Shown here: in pieces, positions 1-8,024 of the stretch
Layout: every line of letters begins with the position of its first letter
How positions within the stretch are numbered: position 1 is the stretch's first letter
Source of the DNA: Clostridium sp. AWRP
GTDB taxonomy: Bacteria; Bacillota; Clostridia; Clostridiales; Clostridiaceae
NCBI RefSeq assembly: GCF_004006395.2
Contig: NZ_CP029758.2
Coordinates: 3,038,001 to 3,102,000 of the forward strand
Direction: 5' to 3'
Length of the DNA stretch: 64,000 nucleotides
Position numbers and translations under genes: made by a program
Notes under the pieces: generated by a model
Databases searched by the model: none
Seen by the model: the letters and a program-made list of their open reading frames with translations, nothing else
What the model was told of the DNA's origin: nothing

Positions 1-2
1 TA

Positions 3-287
3 TTCATGGGATTTGTTAAAGTAAGCGTGTGCTTGTATGCAGCATCAACAGGCATTGCTAAAGTATTTAATATAAACAATTACGAAATAATGGCTGCTCC
101 GATAGGACTTCTTATGATAAATTTATCACAAATACTATATAATAATACTATGGAAATGTTTCATTGGGCTAATAATATATATATGTATTATGCTGTTCCA
201 TTTCAAGTAATCTTACCAATAGTAACATTGATTATTGCACAAATAAAATTAGGATCAAATAATTCAGCACCCAAAACACTAAAATAA
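3..287 (+). CDS. GerAB-type spore germination permease, C-terminal part (cut by window edge)
   Basis: The reading frame is open to the left edge, so this is the 3' end of a longer gene; the ATG at 6 is probably internal. The visible ~94 residues contain two hydrophobic membrane segments. They end in a short polar tail, after a stretch (YYAVPFQVILPIVTLIIAQIK) typical of the last helix of GerA-family B subunits. Those proteins are amino-acid-permease-like subunits of the germinant receptor in the spore inner membrane. The stop codon lies inside the loop of a terminator hairpin, so this is the last gene of its transcript. The family call rests on the tail only. Confidence 0.6.
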   Translation, partial: FMGFVKVSVCLYAASTGIAKVFNINNYEIMAAPIGLLMINLSQILYNNTMEMFHWANNIYMYYAVPFQVILPIVTLIIAQIKLGSNNSAPKTLK

Positions 288-305
288 TTTAGTGCTTTGG
301 GTATT
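269..305 (+). terminator. Terminator after the germination permease
   Basis: A 15-bp stem with one G-T pair (269-283 with 288-302) has a 4-nt loop that contains the stop codon of the upstream gene. A short T-rich run follows. Confidence 0.75.
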
Positions 306-402
306 TAATTACGTCAATATTACAATGTTGTAACTCCAAAGGAGATGTTATAAAGTGAAGTTTAATAAAAAAAGTATATTAGTCGATATTTTAATTTTGA
401 AC

Positions 403-900
403 TTACTTATTTAATTTTTTATTAAATCTAACAGCATACGTTAAATATGGCTCTCCAAAATATTCTTCTTTATCTTTTATATATCCATGTTTTTTATAGA
501 ATGAAATAGCTCTACTATTTCCCTTAAAAGCCCATATGACAATTTCTTTATAACCATATTTAAACGCCCGCTGCTCTGTAAAGTTAATCAATTGACTTCC
601 AATGCCTAGATTTTGATAAGCCTCCGAAATATAAATACGCCAAACTTCAAAAGCTCCTATTTTATCATCATCAACTGTATCTCCAATAGATAATAGTGCT
701 GCAATATGCCCATTACATTCATAAACATAGTTTGATAATCTATCAGATAAGAAATCTGCTTTCAATCTCTTTTTCCTATTAAAACAACCATTATCATTGA
801 GCAATTGTTCATTTACATAGCCATCATATACAGACCTCCAATTATCATTGACAATTTTACAAACAATTTCTATATCTTCTTCTTGAAGCAAACGTATCAT
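403..900 (-). CDS. GNAT family N-acetyltransferase
   Basis: The 165-residue protein has the GNAT fold layout. An N-terminal strand-helix segment is followed by the acetyl-CoA binding motif A around residues 92-105 (YQNLGIGSQL), then NSRAISFYKKHGY and a C-terminal strand. Such enzymes move an acetyl group from acetyl-CoA to an amine, and the substrate cannot be told from sequence. An AAAGGAA ribosome binding site precedes the ATG at 900. The gene sits directly downstream of two decayed genes on the same strand (a GNAT tail and a deleted hydrolase) but looks intact itself. Confidence 0.85.
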   Translation of the reverse strand: MIRLLQEEDIEIVCKIVNDNWRSVYDGYVNEQLLNDNGCFNRKKRLKADFLSDRLSNYVYECNGHIAALLSIGDTVDDDKIGAFEVWRIYISEAYQNLGIGSQLINFTEQRAFKYGYKEIVIWAFKGNSRAISFYKKHGYIKDKEEYFGEPYLTYAVRFNKKLNK

Positions 901-1089
901 TTAATTTATTTCCTTTCTAAATTGAAATTCTGAAATTGGAATTACTGGTTTTGGATTTTCAGAATGCTCTCCGATAATTTTCTCCATCCAAATCATATCA
1001 TACCAGTTTCCAAACTTGTATCCGCATTTTGTAAAATGTGCAATTTTCCTATATCCTAATTCAATAGATTTACTAAGTATTAAACTCAT
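901..1089 (-). pseudogene. GNAT acetyltransferase, C-terminal fragment
   Basis: The 62 codons match only the end of a GNAT enzyme of the phosphinothricin-acetyltransferase type. They carry the closing ...CGYKFGNWYDMIWMEK segment and tail, while the acetyl-CoA binding motif that should precede it is absent. No good ribosome binding site stands before the ATG, and the upstream boundary abuts another truncated gene. I read it as the 3' remnant of a deleted gene. A translated short peptide is possible but would be inactive. Confidence 0.6.
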
Positions 1090-1094
1090 TAACC

Positions 1095-1472
1095 CTAGAT
1101 ATATTTTTTAATCCACTGTCTTAAAAATTGTAGTTGTTCTTCGGTATGGAAATAATGCTCTCCTTGTTCCATAACCTGTAAATTGCAGTTGAAACGTTTT
1201 ACAAATGAAGCTATCACATTAAACTCACACAAATTATCTTCTGAACCATAAAGAATTGAAGTTGGTTTATTCCAAGCAGAAATAGGATGTTCTTTTACAT
1301 AGCAGTAGTAATCCCAATAGAGTGTTTGTCCAATAGGTGTTGAAATTATAGTAATGGCATCGTCTTCTTTATTTGACATATTACCATGTATCGCTACAAA
1401 TAATTTATCCGATTTTTTACCCCACAAAATTGCAGGGATATTTTCTATTTTTAAATTATTCTTTATCATCAT
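1095..1472 (-). pseudogene. Alpha/beta hydrolase with a large internal in-frame deletion
   Basis: The first ~38 residues (IPAILWGKKSDKLFVAIHGN, then MSNKEDDAI) match the start of a clostridial alpha/beta hydrolase. The last ~85 match its end (PIGQTLYWDYYCYVKEHP, then LYGSEDNL and GEHYFHTEEQLQF, including the Asp and His region). The middle ~100 residues, with the nucleophile elbow serine, are missing, so 125 codons stand where about 230 are usual. The frame is kept, and an AAGGAG site precedes the ATG, so a protein may be made. It cannot be a catalytic hydrolase. The family length is recalled knowledge, not measured here. Confidence 0.65.
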
Positions 1473-1556
1473 ATTCTCCTTTATATTTTTCTTTACACCT
1501 TTTATTATACATAAAATATAGTATAAAAATTTTAATCTATCTATAATATTAAATTT

Positions 1557-2096
1557 TTATTTAAGTATTTCAACATTTTCATAAATGGTTTTCTTCTCAT
1601 TAGATGAAATAACTTTATCTGTAATATATGCTATTATAATAATTATAGGTATATCGACAGCATATCGGGTAATCATAAATTTCCATCCCATTACTGATGC
1701 TTCAAATAATGATATAGGTATTTTTGTAGCAGACCATGCTCCTATAAAAATTAGCACATTGAAAAAAGCACTTCCCTTTTTCATCAAAACTGCAGCAAAA
1801 GGGAAAGAAACATATACCGGTCCAGCAGCAAATGAACCTAATAGAAAAGCAATAATCATACCTTTTAATCCTGAACCTTTTCCCATAAGTTTTATCATTG
1901 TTTCCTTTTGTACCCAAGTATCCAAAAGCCCCATCAAAATAAAGATCGGTGGCATAATAGCAAGCAGTTCCTTTAAATTATCTGCCGTTCCCTCTAACGA
2001 ATTTATTCCCAATGAAGGTTTTACTAACAATAAAATTAAATTTATTATTAAAATAATACCAAAAGTTCTATATCTTTTTAATATTCTTTTCATCAT
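1557..2096 (-). CDS. Permease half-protein B (DUF318/ArsP-like, YraQ family)
   Basis: The 179-residue membrane protein has about five hydrophobic helices and the signature AAGPVYVSFPFAAVLMKKG near residues 88-108. That signature is shared in form with its upstream partner. Members of this predicted permease family usually carry two such repeats in one ~300-residue chain, whereas here each repeat is a separate protein. The ATG overlaps the end of the upstream half by four bases, so translation is coupled and the two probably act as a heterodimer. The substrate is unknown; relatives have been linked to arsenical or metal export. A 3' piece of this gene is duplicated at 7674-7837. Confidence 0.75.
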   Translation of the reverse strand: MMKRILKRYRTFGIILIINLILLLVKPSLGINSLEGTADNLKELLAIMPPIFILMGLLDTWVQKETMIKLMGKGSGLKGMIIAFLLGSFAAGPVYVSFPFAAVLMKKGSAFFNVLIFIGAWSATKIPISLFEASVMGWKFMITRYAVDIPIIIIIAYITDKVISSNEKKTIYENVEILK

Positions 2097-2569
2097 ATTA
2101 ACACTCCCATCACAAAAGCAATTGCAAAAGAAAACACAAGGGCAAGTGAATTTCTAACATATGTGGCTTTCTTACCCCAATATTTTGATTCAATAGGAAT
2201 TGTAATAATTCCAACCATGACTGACGTTGATATAAGCATTGTTATTTGAGCCATACCAGCTCCATTTTTTAGCAAAGTAGCTGCTAATGGAAATGTGACA
2301 AAACCAGGTATTACAGTACAAGATCCAATAAGTGCAGCTAACGCTAAACCTAATATACCAGATTGATGACCCATTATTTTTGAAATAACCTGCGGGCTTA
2401 AAATAGCAAGCATAATCCCTATAATAAACAATATGGAAAGGAATAACGGCAAGATATTTTCAAAAGACTTCCAAGCTTTTTTTAGAGCCAGTAAAGTTTT
2501 TTCGCGGCTTTTAATTAGTGATACAAGTACTAAAATAAACATTAAAAAGTATAATCCCATAGTAAACAT
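2093..2569 (-). CDS. Permease half-protein A (DUF318/ArsP-like, YraQ family)
   Basis: The 158-residue membrane protein has four to five helices and the paired signature TVIPGFVTFPLAATLLKNGAG near residues 85-105. It is the first gene of a two-gene operon and overlaps the second half by four bases. A GAGGAGGT site lies upstream of the ATG at 2569. It is divergent from a PadR-type regulator across 193 bp that contain two palindromic operator-like sites, so PadR probably represses it. The transported substrate cannot be inferred from the sequence. Confidence 0.75.
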   Translation of the reverse strand: MFTMGLYFLMFILVLVSLIKSREKTLLALKKAWKSFENILPLFLSILFIIGIMLAILSPQVISKIMGHQSGILGLALAALIGSCTVIPGFVTFPLAATLLKNGAGMAQITMLISTSVMVGIITIPIESKYWGKKATYVRNSLALVFSFAIAFVMGVLI

Positions 2570-2632
2570 AAAATTCTTTTACCTCCTCATACAATTAGTT
2601 GTGTAAAATTAAACATCATAGTGTAATAAATA

Positions 2633-2655
2633 TAATAGTGTATTTAACACTATTA
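2633..2655. promoter_or_regulatory. Candidate PadR operator O1
   Basis: A perfect inverted repeat, TAATAGTGT-N5-ACACTATTA, lies between the divergent permease operon and the PadR gene. A second site with the same TAGTGT-N5-ACACTA geometry follows 20 bp later, and an extra half site TAGTGT sits at 2619-2624. Confidence 0.65.
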
Positions 2656-2674
2656 GCATACATCTATTTTTTGA

Positions 2675-2691
2675 TAGTGTCAATAACACTA
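2675..2691. promoter_or_regulatory. Candidate PadR operator O2
   Basis: TAGTGT-N5-ACACTA, the same half sites and spacing as O1, lies immediately upstream of the -35 box of the padR promoter. Confidence 0.6.
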
Positions 2692-2700
2692 ATATATTAT

Positions 2701-2729
2701 TTGCAATAAGATGTATGAAGTAATATAAT
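2701..2729 (+). promoter_or_regulatory. Sigma-A promoter of the PadR gene
   Basis: TTGCAA at 2701-2706 and TATAAT at 2724-2729 are separated by 17 bp. The ATG lies 34 bp downstream behind an AGGAG site. Confidence 0.7.
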
Positions 2730-2762
2730 GTTATTATACTATAAATAAAAAGGAGATATTTT

Positions 2763-3101
2763 ATGACTGGTAAAAGAAAACAATCTCGTCATCTTCCTGC
2801 ATTTATTTTACTGACACTAGCTGAATGTTCTGCATATGGTGGTGCAATATATACTTCACTTATAGAAAATATACCTGATTTTCAGTGTGACCAAGGAGCT
2901 ATATACCGTACTCTTAAGCAACTTGAAGATGATGGTGCAGTAATATTTTCGTGGGATACAACTAATTCAGGACCTGCAAAAAAAATTTATACTATTACTG
3001 ACACCGGATTGAATCAACTTGATGATTGGAAAAATGATATAGAAAAAAGAATTCTGTATTTAAAATATTTTTTAGATAGATACAAAAATTTAAAAAAGTA
3101 A
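2763..3101 (+). CDS. PadR family transcriptional regulator
   Basis: The 112-residue protein has the PadR winged helix: LPAFILLTLAECSAYGGAIY at the N terminus, then CDQGAIYRTLKQLEDDGAV (recognition helix and start of the wing) and GPAKKIYTITDTG (wing). PadR proteins are dimeric repressors that often sense toxic compounds and control a neighbouring transporter. Here the divergent two-gene permease operon is the obvious target, and two identical-geometry palindromes lie between them. Its 3' end is duplicated at 7838-7935, and a group II intron fragment begins within a few bases of its stop codon. Confidence 0.85.
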   Translation: MTGKRKQSRHLPAFILLTLAECSAYGGAIYTSLIENIPDFQCDQGAIYRTLKQLEDDGAVIFSWDTTNSGPAKKIYTITDTGLNQLDDWKNDIEKRILYLKYFLDRYKNLKK

Positions 3102-3103
3102 AA

Positions 3104-3985
3104 TGCTTTTGAAGCTGTCCATAATTGTATTTTCATTAGTTCCTTTTGTTTTACTATCCTTATTCTTCTTAATGTTTCTGTATGCTAATAATATATTTTG
3201 TTCGTTTAGTATTAAACTTAGCAGGTTATCAAATTTCTTACCACTTAAGCTTTTTCTGTATAGTTCATCAAATATTTTTTGAATATCATAATACTCATTA
3301 TTCCTTACCATTCGTCTCTTTTTCAACTTCTTTTCATTTGTTGCCATTAGTCGATTACTCACCTCACGATTTTCATCTCTCTTAGTCTTACACGAACCTA
3401 ATAATTATTGTATTTGTAAATTTTATTGTAAATATTGACTTGTGGCTATCCCTCCACTGACTTTCATCAGCTTCAATGGTACTGTGCCACTACTTTCACT
3501 GATATTAAAGCAAGTTATAATTTACATCTTTCCTTGAAACCACTTTTTAGGAAATAAGTCCTCCACGGTATCAGCTTACCACGTTCCAATAATCTTATCC
3601 TTGCATATACTCTTAGGTAATTCCTCTAAACCTGTTTGCTTGATACTGCCTTTAACAATATAAGGATTTTCATAACGGTGTATTTTACTCGTCCCCACAA
3701 ACCCTATGTTTTTAGATAGGCATGATATTTCTATCATGTATAATTCTAGACTCTTTCATTCAGAATTTCGTCAGTCACTTATTTATCCATGACCATTCTT
3801 ACCATAAGTATTTTATGGATTCCCGACCTATCATGCACTCGACTACCTCTAATTCGCATTTCCTCAGCTTGACCCGTTAGGGTGTACTCTCAGCCGACTT
3901 CACCGAGCTTATAACATTTTTATTCTTATTCATAAAAATGCTATTCGGAGTATTAGAATGGCCCTTCAAGACGTTACTCTTTCAT
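3104..3985 (-). mobile_element. Group II intron, truncated (5' structural part and start of the maturase gene)
   Basis: On the minus strand about 600 nt of folded, moderately conserved non-coding sequence (rc of 3380-3985) leads into an open frame at 3362-3090. That frame matches the N terminus of an LtrA-type intron reverse transcriptase/maturase (...LLSLILNEQNILLAYRNIKK NKDS). The frame runs only ~80 family-like residues before it hits the 3' end of the PadR gene. Reverse transcriptase, maturase and intron domains IV-VI are gone, so the element is immobile and cannot splice. The upstream limit is uncertain: a GTGCG intron-start-like pentamer occurs at 4105-4109 (rc), but the spacing is long. 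Confidence 0.65.
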
Positions 3986-4150
3986 TACAATCTTTAAATT
4001 TATAAAAAATCTCTTGACCTAAAGCTAACTTTATCTACTACAATAAATATGATATAGTAAATTTAAAATTAGGAAAAGGAAGCTATAGGTGATTTCACCG
4101 CACAGAATACATAAAATCAATCAATATTTTTTAAAACAGGGGTGATTATA

Positions 4151-5278
4151 ATGAAAAAATCAAAGGTATATTTTACAGATTTTCGTACAAAACTTGGAGA
4201 AGGTCTTCCAACCAAGTTAAAAAAGCTAATTAAAAAAGCAGATATCGAACAAATCGACATGGATAACAAGTTCGTTGCCATCAAAATGCACTTCGGTGAA
4301 CTAGGCAACTTAGGTTTTCTGCGTCCAAATTATGCAAAGGCTGTAGCCGACGTTGTTAAAGAACTTGGTGGAAAGCCATTTTTAACTGACTGTAATACCC
4401 TGTACCCTGGCAGCCGCAAGAATGCCCTTGAGCACCTAGAATGTGCATGGGAAAATGGCTTTACTCCACTTACAGTAGGCTGCCCCGTCATCATTGGTGA
4501 TGGCCTAAAGGGTACCGATGATATCACAGTACCGGTAATAGGTGGTGAATATATAAAAGAGGCAAAAATCGGTCATGCAATTATGGATGCTGACATACTT
4601 ATCAGCCTGACTCACTTCAAAGGCCATGAAGCAGCCGGCTTCGGTGGTACCATCAAAAACATTGGTATGGGCTGCGGATCTCGTGCTGGGAAAAAAGACC
4701 AACATATTAATGGTAAACCTCATATCATACAGGAGAAGTGTAAGGGGTGCCGCAGATGCCAAAGAGAGTGCGCCAATAATGGTTTGATGTTTGATGATGT
4801 AAAAAAGAAAATGACTATCAATACAGAAAACTGTGTAGGCTGCGGACGCTGCTTAGGTGCATGTAATTTTGGCGCTATCGCATTTACAAACTGGGCAGCC
4901 AATAAGGAATTGAATTGCCGCATGGCGGAATACACCAAAGCGGTAGTAGACGGTCGCCCTTGCTTTCACATTTCCCTTGTGATAGATGTTTCACCTAACT
5001 GTGACTGCCACAGCGAAAATGATGCTCCAATCCTACCAAATTTAGGCATGTTCGCTTCCTTCGATCCATTAGCACTGGATCAGGCCTGTGTGGATGCCTG
5101 TATGTCAGCTACACCGCTGCCAAACAGCCAATTATCCGACAATATGTCAAAACCTAACTTTAAAGATCATCATGACCATTTTACCAACTCCACACCAGAA
5201 TCGGAGTGGCGTACCTGCCTTGCCCATGCAGAAAAAGTAGGTCTTGGCAACCGTGAATATGAGTTGATTACTATATAA
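4151..5278 (+). CDS. DUF362 domain protein with two [4Fe-4S] ferredoxin motifs
   Basis: The 375-residue protein has an N-terminal DUF362 domain (residues ~1-180, with ISLTHFKGHEAAGFGGTIKN). A two-cluster ferredoxin-like domain follows at ~190-245 (CKGCRRCQREC and CVGCGRCLGAC), then a DUF362 C-terminal part. It is likely a cytoplasmic iron-sulfur electron carrier or redox enzyme of anaerobes; the reaction is not known. I start it at 4151 because AGGGGTG sits 6-7 bases upstream; an in-frame ATG at 4142 lies inside that site. It stands alone with its own terminator. Its codon and base composition are richer in G+C than the neighbours, which hints at separate origin. Confidence 0.85.
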   Translation: MKKSKVYFTDFRTKLGEGLPTKLKKLIKKADIEQIDMDNKFVAIKMHFGELGNLGFLRPNYAKAVADVVKELGGKPFLTDCNTLYPGSRKNALEHLECAWENGFTPLTVGCPVIIGDGLKGTDDITVPVIGGEYIKEAKIGHAIMDADILISLTHFKGHEAAGFGGTIKNIGMGCGSRAGKKDQHINGKPHIIQEKCKGCRRCQRECANNGLMFDDVKKKMTINTENCVGCGRCLGACNFGAIAFTNWAANKELNCRMAEYTKAVVDGRPCFHISLVIDVSPNCDCHSENDAPILPNLGMFASFDPLALDQACVDACMSATPLPNSQLSDNMSKPNFKDHHDHFTNSTPESEWRTCLAHAEKVGLGNREYELITI

Positions 5279-5293
5279 TTCCATGACAATATC

Positions 5294-5335
5294 AGCAAAG
5301 GCCTGATAGAAATTCATCAGGCTTTTGCTTTTTTA
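5294..5335 (+). terminator. Terminator after the DUF362 gene
   Basis: A 14-bp stem with one G-T pair (5294-5307 with 5316-5329) is followed by a run of T residues. Confidence 0.85.
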
Positions 5336-5433
5336 AGTTTGCCTTTTAACAAATACTGCATAATTCAATTTTAAACTACATAGTTTAAAATATATACATA
5401 ATATTCATATTTTTATATTATTTTTTGTTTCAA

Positions 5434-5470
5434 TGTATTGTTTTTGTGATATAATATAGAAAACAATACA
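5434..5470. repeat. 11-bp inverted repeat in front of a recombinase gene
   Basis: Perfect arms TGTATTGTTTT (5434-5444) and AAAACAATACA (5460-5470) flank a 15-bp spacer that holds a TATAAT-like -10 box. It lies directly before the recombinase start, so it may be an autoregulatory operator or a recombination core site. Confidence 0.5.
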
Positions 5471-5492
5471 TAACTTTCAGGAGGAAAAAGTG

Positions 5493-6041
5493 ATGGTTGT
5501 GGATCCAATTAAAGATAAAAATAAGATAGACGCCTTGCTCATGCATTTAAAAAATAAAAGTGAAAGAGACTGGCTGTTAGCAAAATTTCAATTAAACACG
5601 GGATTAAGGATTAGTGACGTAATTAAAGTTAAAGTACAAGATCTAATGACTTCCTATCTTAGTTTCAAGGATGATCTTGTAATTCAAAAAAAGAAAATCA
5701 AATTAAATAACAGCCTTAAAAAAGCTCTAAATACCTATATAGAACATAATAATCTTGGACAAACTTTTTATATTTTTCAGAGCAGAAAAGGCTTAAATAA
5801 ACCCATAAGTGTCACACAAGCTTATAGAATTCTAAAAGCTACAGCTGTAAGTTTGCATATAAAGAATTTTGGTACTCACAGCTTAAGAAAAACATGGGGA
5901 TACTGGACTTATAAGGCGAGCAGATACAATATTGGTCTTATTATGTATACATTTAATCATTCATCAAAAAAGATCACTCTTAGATATATTGGGATAACTC
6001 AAGAAAATAAAGATGAATTATATTCTTTAGTTCAATTTTAA
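5493..6041 (+). CDS. Stand-alone tyrosine recombinase catalytic domain
   Basis: The 182-residue protein consists only of the catalytic domain of the integrase/Xer family. The first Arg is in TGLRISDVIKV, HxxR appears as GTHSLRKTWG, the second His is in TFNHSSKKITLRYIG, and the nucleophile Tyr is the last one in that motif. It lacks the N-terminal core-binding domain, as do FimB-like invertases and some plasmid resolvases. An AGGAGG site lies 8 nt before the ATG at 5493; a GTG three bases earlier is possible. An inverted repeat sits just upstream. A second enzyme of this type lies at 13237. No phage genes surround it. Confidence 0.85.
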   Translation: MVVDPIKDKNKIDALLMHLKNKSERDWLLAKFQLNTGLRISDVIKVKVQDLMTSYLSFKDDLVIQKKKIKLNNSLKKALNTYIEHNNLGQTFYIFQSRKGLNKPISVTQAYRILKATAVSLHIKNFGTHSLRKTWGYWTYKASRYNIGLIMYTFNHSSKKITLRYIGITQENKDELYSLVQF

Positions 6042-6152
6042 TTTATAGTACTTGTATAATATACTAAAAATTTCATGGGGATATAAGCGAACAAATTTTT
6101 TTAGCAGTTAATAGGCCAAAATTTTTAAAAAATTTACTAGGAGGACTCTTAT

Positions 6153-7535
6153 ATGAAAATAAAAAATGCTTTAGAAAAAAACACTAAACAAGCTATTGTA
6201 AACAAAATCGTTAATTATCTTGATAAAAACCCAGGAGAAAATGTAGATAAGATATTTTCAGCTATTAAAATGCTGACAAAAGATAAGTCTGCATTAGCTC
6301 AGATTGAGTTTGTTGAGAATTACTACAACAACGATAAATCCAAACATGAATTTATTCAGGATATTTTAAAAAATACAGATACTAAATGTTTAAAGAAGTT
6401 TTTTACTAACTTTTTTGCAAATGCAAATTGGTATGCTGGTCCTAAAAGGCAAAAATACATGGATGAAGAAAATACTAAAATACCATTTGTCATGCTTTTA
6501 AGTCCATCCATGAGGTGTCCACTTCACTGTAAAGGATGTTATGCTTCAAGCTACAGTAAGAAAGATGATATTCCTCCTGAAGAAGTTGATAGAATTATAG
6601 GAGAGGCAAGAGATCTTGGAATTTATTATATTATTATTCTAGGTGGCGAGCCTTTCTTCAATGATTATCTTTTGGATATATATGAAAAATATGACGATGT
6701 AATGTTTACACCATTTACTAGTGGACTTTTACTCAATGAAAAAATTGCAGATAGGATCAAGAAATGCGGTAATGTAATACCTATGCTTTCAATTGAGGGA
6801 TTTGAAAATGATACTGATGCTCGTAGGGGAAAAGGAACATACCAAAAAGTTTTAAAAGCTATGGACATGCTCCATGAAAGGGGTATATTATTCGGAGTAT
6901 CTTCAGCAGTTACAAAAACTAATATAAACACCGTACTCAGTGATGAATTCACAGATATGTTAATTGAAAAAGGTTCTAAAATGAGTTGGTACTTTTTATT
7001 CATGCCTGTTAATGGCGAAGATGAAGATTTTAATATGATGCTTACAGCAGAACAGAGAGATTACCTTGGCAGAAGAACTAGAGAAATAAGATCTAATAAA
7101 CCCTATTTTACTTTAGATTTCTTTAATGATGCCCCATATGTAGGTGGGTGTATAGCAGGTAAATATTATTTTCATGTTAATTCAAAAGAAGATGTTGAAC
7201 CTTGTATATTTTCTCACTTTTCAACAGTTAACTTAAAAGGTAGGCATTTAATTGATGCTTTTAGGGATCCTTTTTTCAAAAAGCTAAGGTCAATACAACC
7301 TTATAATAAAAATATGCTAAGACCATGTATGATGATAGATAACACAAACGTTATAATTAATGTATGTAATGAGGTTGGCGCAAAACCTGACGATTCGGGA
7401 GCAGAAAAAATGCTTCATGACAATGAATTTCATAAAAAAATAACAAAATCAGCAGAAGACTTTGTACCATATGCAGAAAAAACATGGAATGAAGTTTTTA
7501 ATAAAAAAGGTAATGATAATTTTGCTAAAGGATAA
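6153..7535 (+). CDS. Radical SAM protein with SPASM-like C terminus
   Basis: The 460-residue protein has the [4Fe-4S]/SAM motif CxxxCxxC at C122, C126 and C129 (CPLHCKGCYAS), followed by a GGEPFF segment typical of radical SAM barrels. An alpha-helical region of ~110 residues precedes the barrel. Further cysteines near residues 330, 347, 393 and 406 (GGCIAGKYYF, EPCIFSHF, RPCMM, NVCNEVG) suggest an auxiliary-cluster SPASM/twitch region. It generates a 5'-deoxyadenosyl radical; the substrate is unknown. An AGGAGG site precedes the ATG. No precursor peptide or partner gene is visible next to it, so a peptide-modifying role is not supported. Confidence 0.8.
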   Translation: MKIKNALEKNTKQAIVNKIVNYLDKNPGENVDKIFSAIKMLTKDKSALAQIEFVENYYNNDKSKHEFIQDILKNTDTKCLKKFFTNFFANANWYAGPKRQKYMDEENTKIPFVMLLSPSMRCPLHCKGCYASSYSKKDDIPPEEVDRIIGEARDLGIYYIIILGGEPFFNDYLLDIYEKYDDVMFTPFTSGLLLNEKIADRIKKCGNVIPMLSIEGFENDTDARRGKGTYQKVLKAMDMLHERGILFGVSSAVTKTNINTVLSDEFTDMLIEKGSKMSWYFLFMPVNGEDEDFNMMLTAEQRDYLGRRTREIRSNKPYFTLDFFNDAPYVGGCIAGKYYFHVNSKEDVEPCIFSHFSTVNLKGRHLIDAFRDPFFKKLRSIQPYNKNMLRPCMMIDNTNVIINVCNEVGAKPDDSGAEKMLHDNEFHKKITKSAEDFVPYAEKTWNEVFNKKGNDNFAKG

Positions 7536-7608
7536 GCTACTGCTGAGGAGCGACCTTAAAGTCTATTGATGTTCTTCCAGAAACAGATAGTGATAAACTT
7601 CAAGGGTT

Positions 7609-7625
7609 TGGGGACAGAGTCCCCA
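7609..7625 (+). terminator. G/C-rich hairpin after the radical SAM gene
   Basis: TGGGGAC and GTCCCCA form a 7-bp stem with a 3-nt loop; a T run lies 10 nt further on. It is a possible terminator. Confidence 0.4.
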
Positions 7626-7673
7626 GGTTAAGCTCCTTTTTTTAAACTCCAATAAATAGAAGATAAAGTTTCT

Positions 7674-7837
7674 ATTTAAGTATTTCAACATTTTCATAAA
7701 TGGTTTTCTTCTCATTTGATGAAATAACTTTATCTGTAATATACGCTATTAGAATAATTACAGGTATATTAATAGCATATCGAATAATCATAAATTTCCA
7801 TCCCATTACTAATGCTTCAAATAATGATATAGGTATT
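7674..7837 (-). pseudogene. Duplicate of the 3' end of permease half B
   Basis: This stretch repeats positions ~1557-1721 almost base for base, with scattered substitutions. It is the last ~55 codons of the permease half gene, with no start or upstream part. It is joined directly to a duplicate of the padR 3' end at 7838, so it is the left end of a second, collapsed copy of the padR/permease locus. Confidence 0.85.
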
Positions 7838-7935
7838 CCGGATTAAATCAACTTGATGATTGGAAAAATGATATAGAAAAAAGATTTCTATATTTAAAAT
7901 ATTTTTTAGATAGATATAAGAATTCAAAAAGGTAA
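7838..7935 (+). pseudogene. Duplicate of the 3' end of the PadR gene
   Basis: This stretch repeats positions ~3004-3101, the last ~32 codons of the PadR regulator, with a few differences. It follows the permease remnant at once, so about 1.28 kb of the parental locus (both starts, operators and the first permease half) is missing here. Confidence 0.85.
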
Positions 7936-8024
7936 ACTATAAAACTCAATGCCATGTTTTCATACATGAAGTTTTACTATGTTTTTGACAATAAATAGTC
8001 CTTTCTATTTTATGAGGTAAATGA

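Noticed and set aside
1585..2157. Long plus-strand frame of 190 codons opposite the permease genes
   Set aside because: It is a shadow of the minus-strand membrane protein: it lacks a ribosome binding site, while the opposite strand carries family motifs and coupled starts.
4090..4109. Group II intron 5' boundary at the GTGCG pentamer (rc 4105-4109)
   Set aside because: The pentamer fits, but it lies ~750 nt from the maturase start and overlaps a GGTGA/TCACC hairpin near the DUF362 gene; I could not confirm it, so the boundary is left near 3985.
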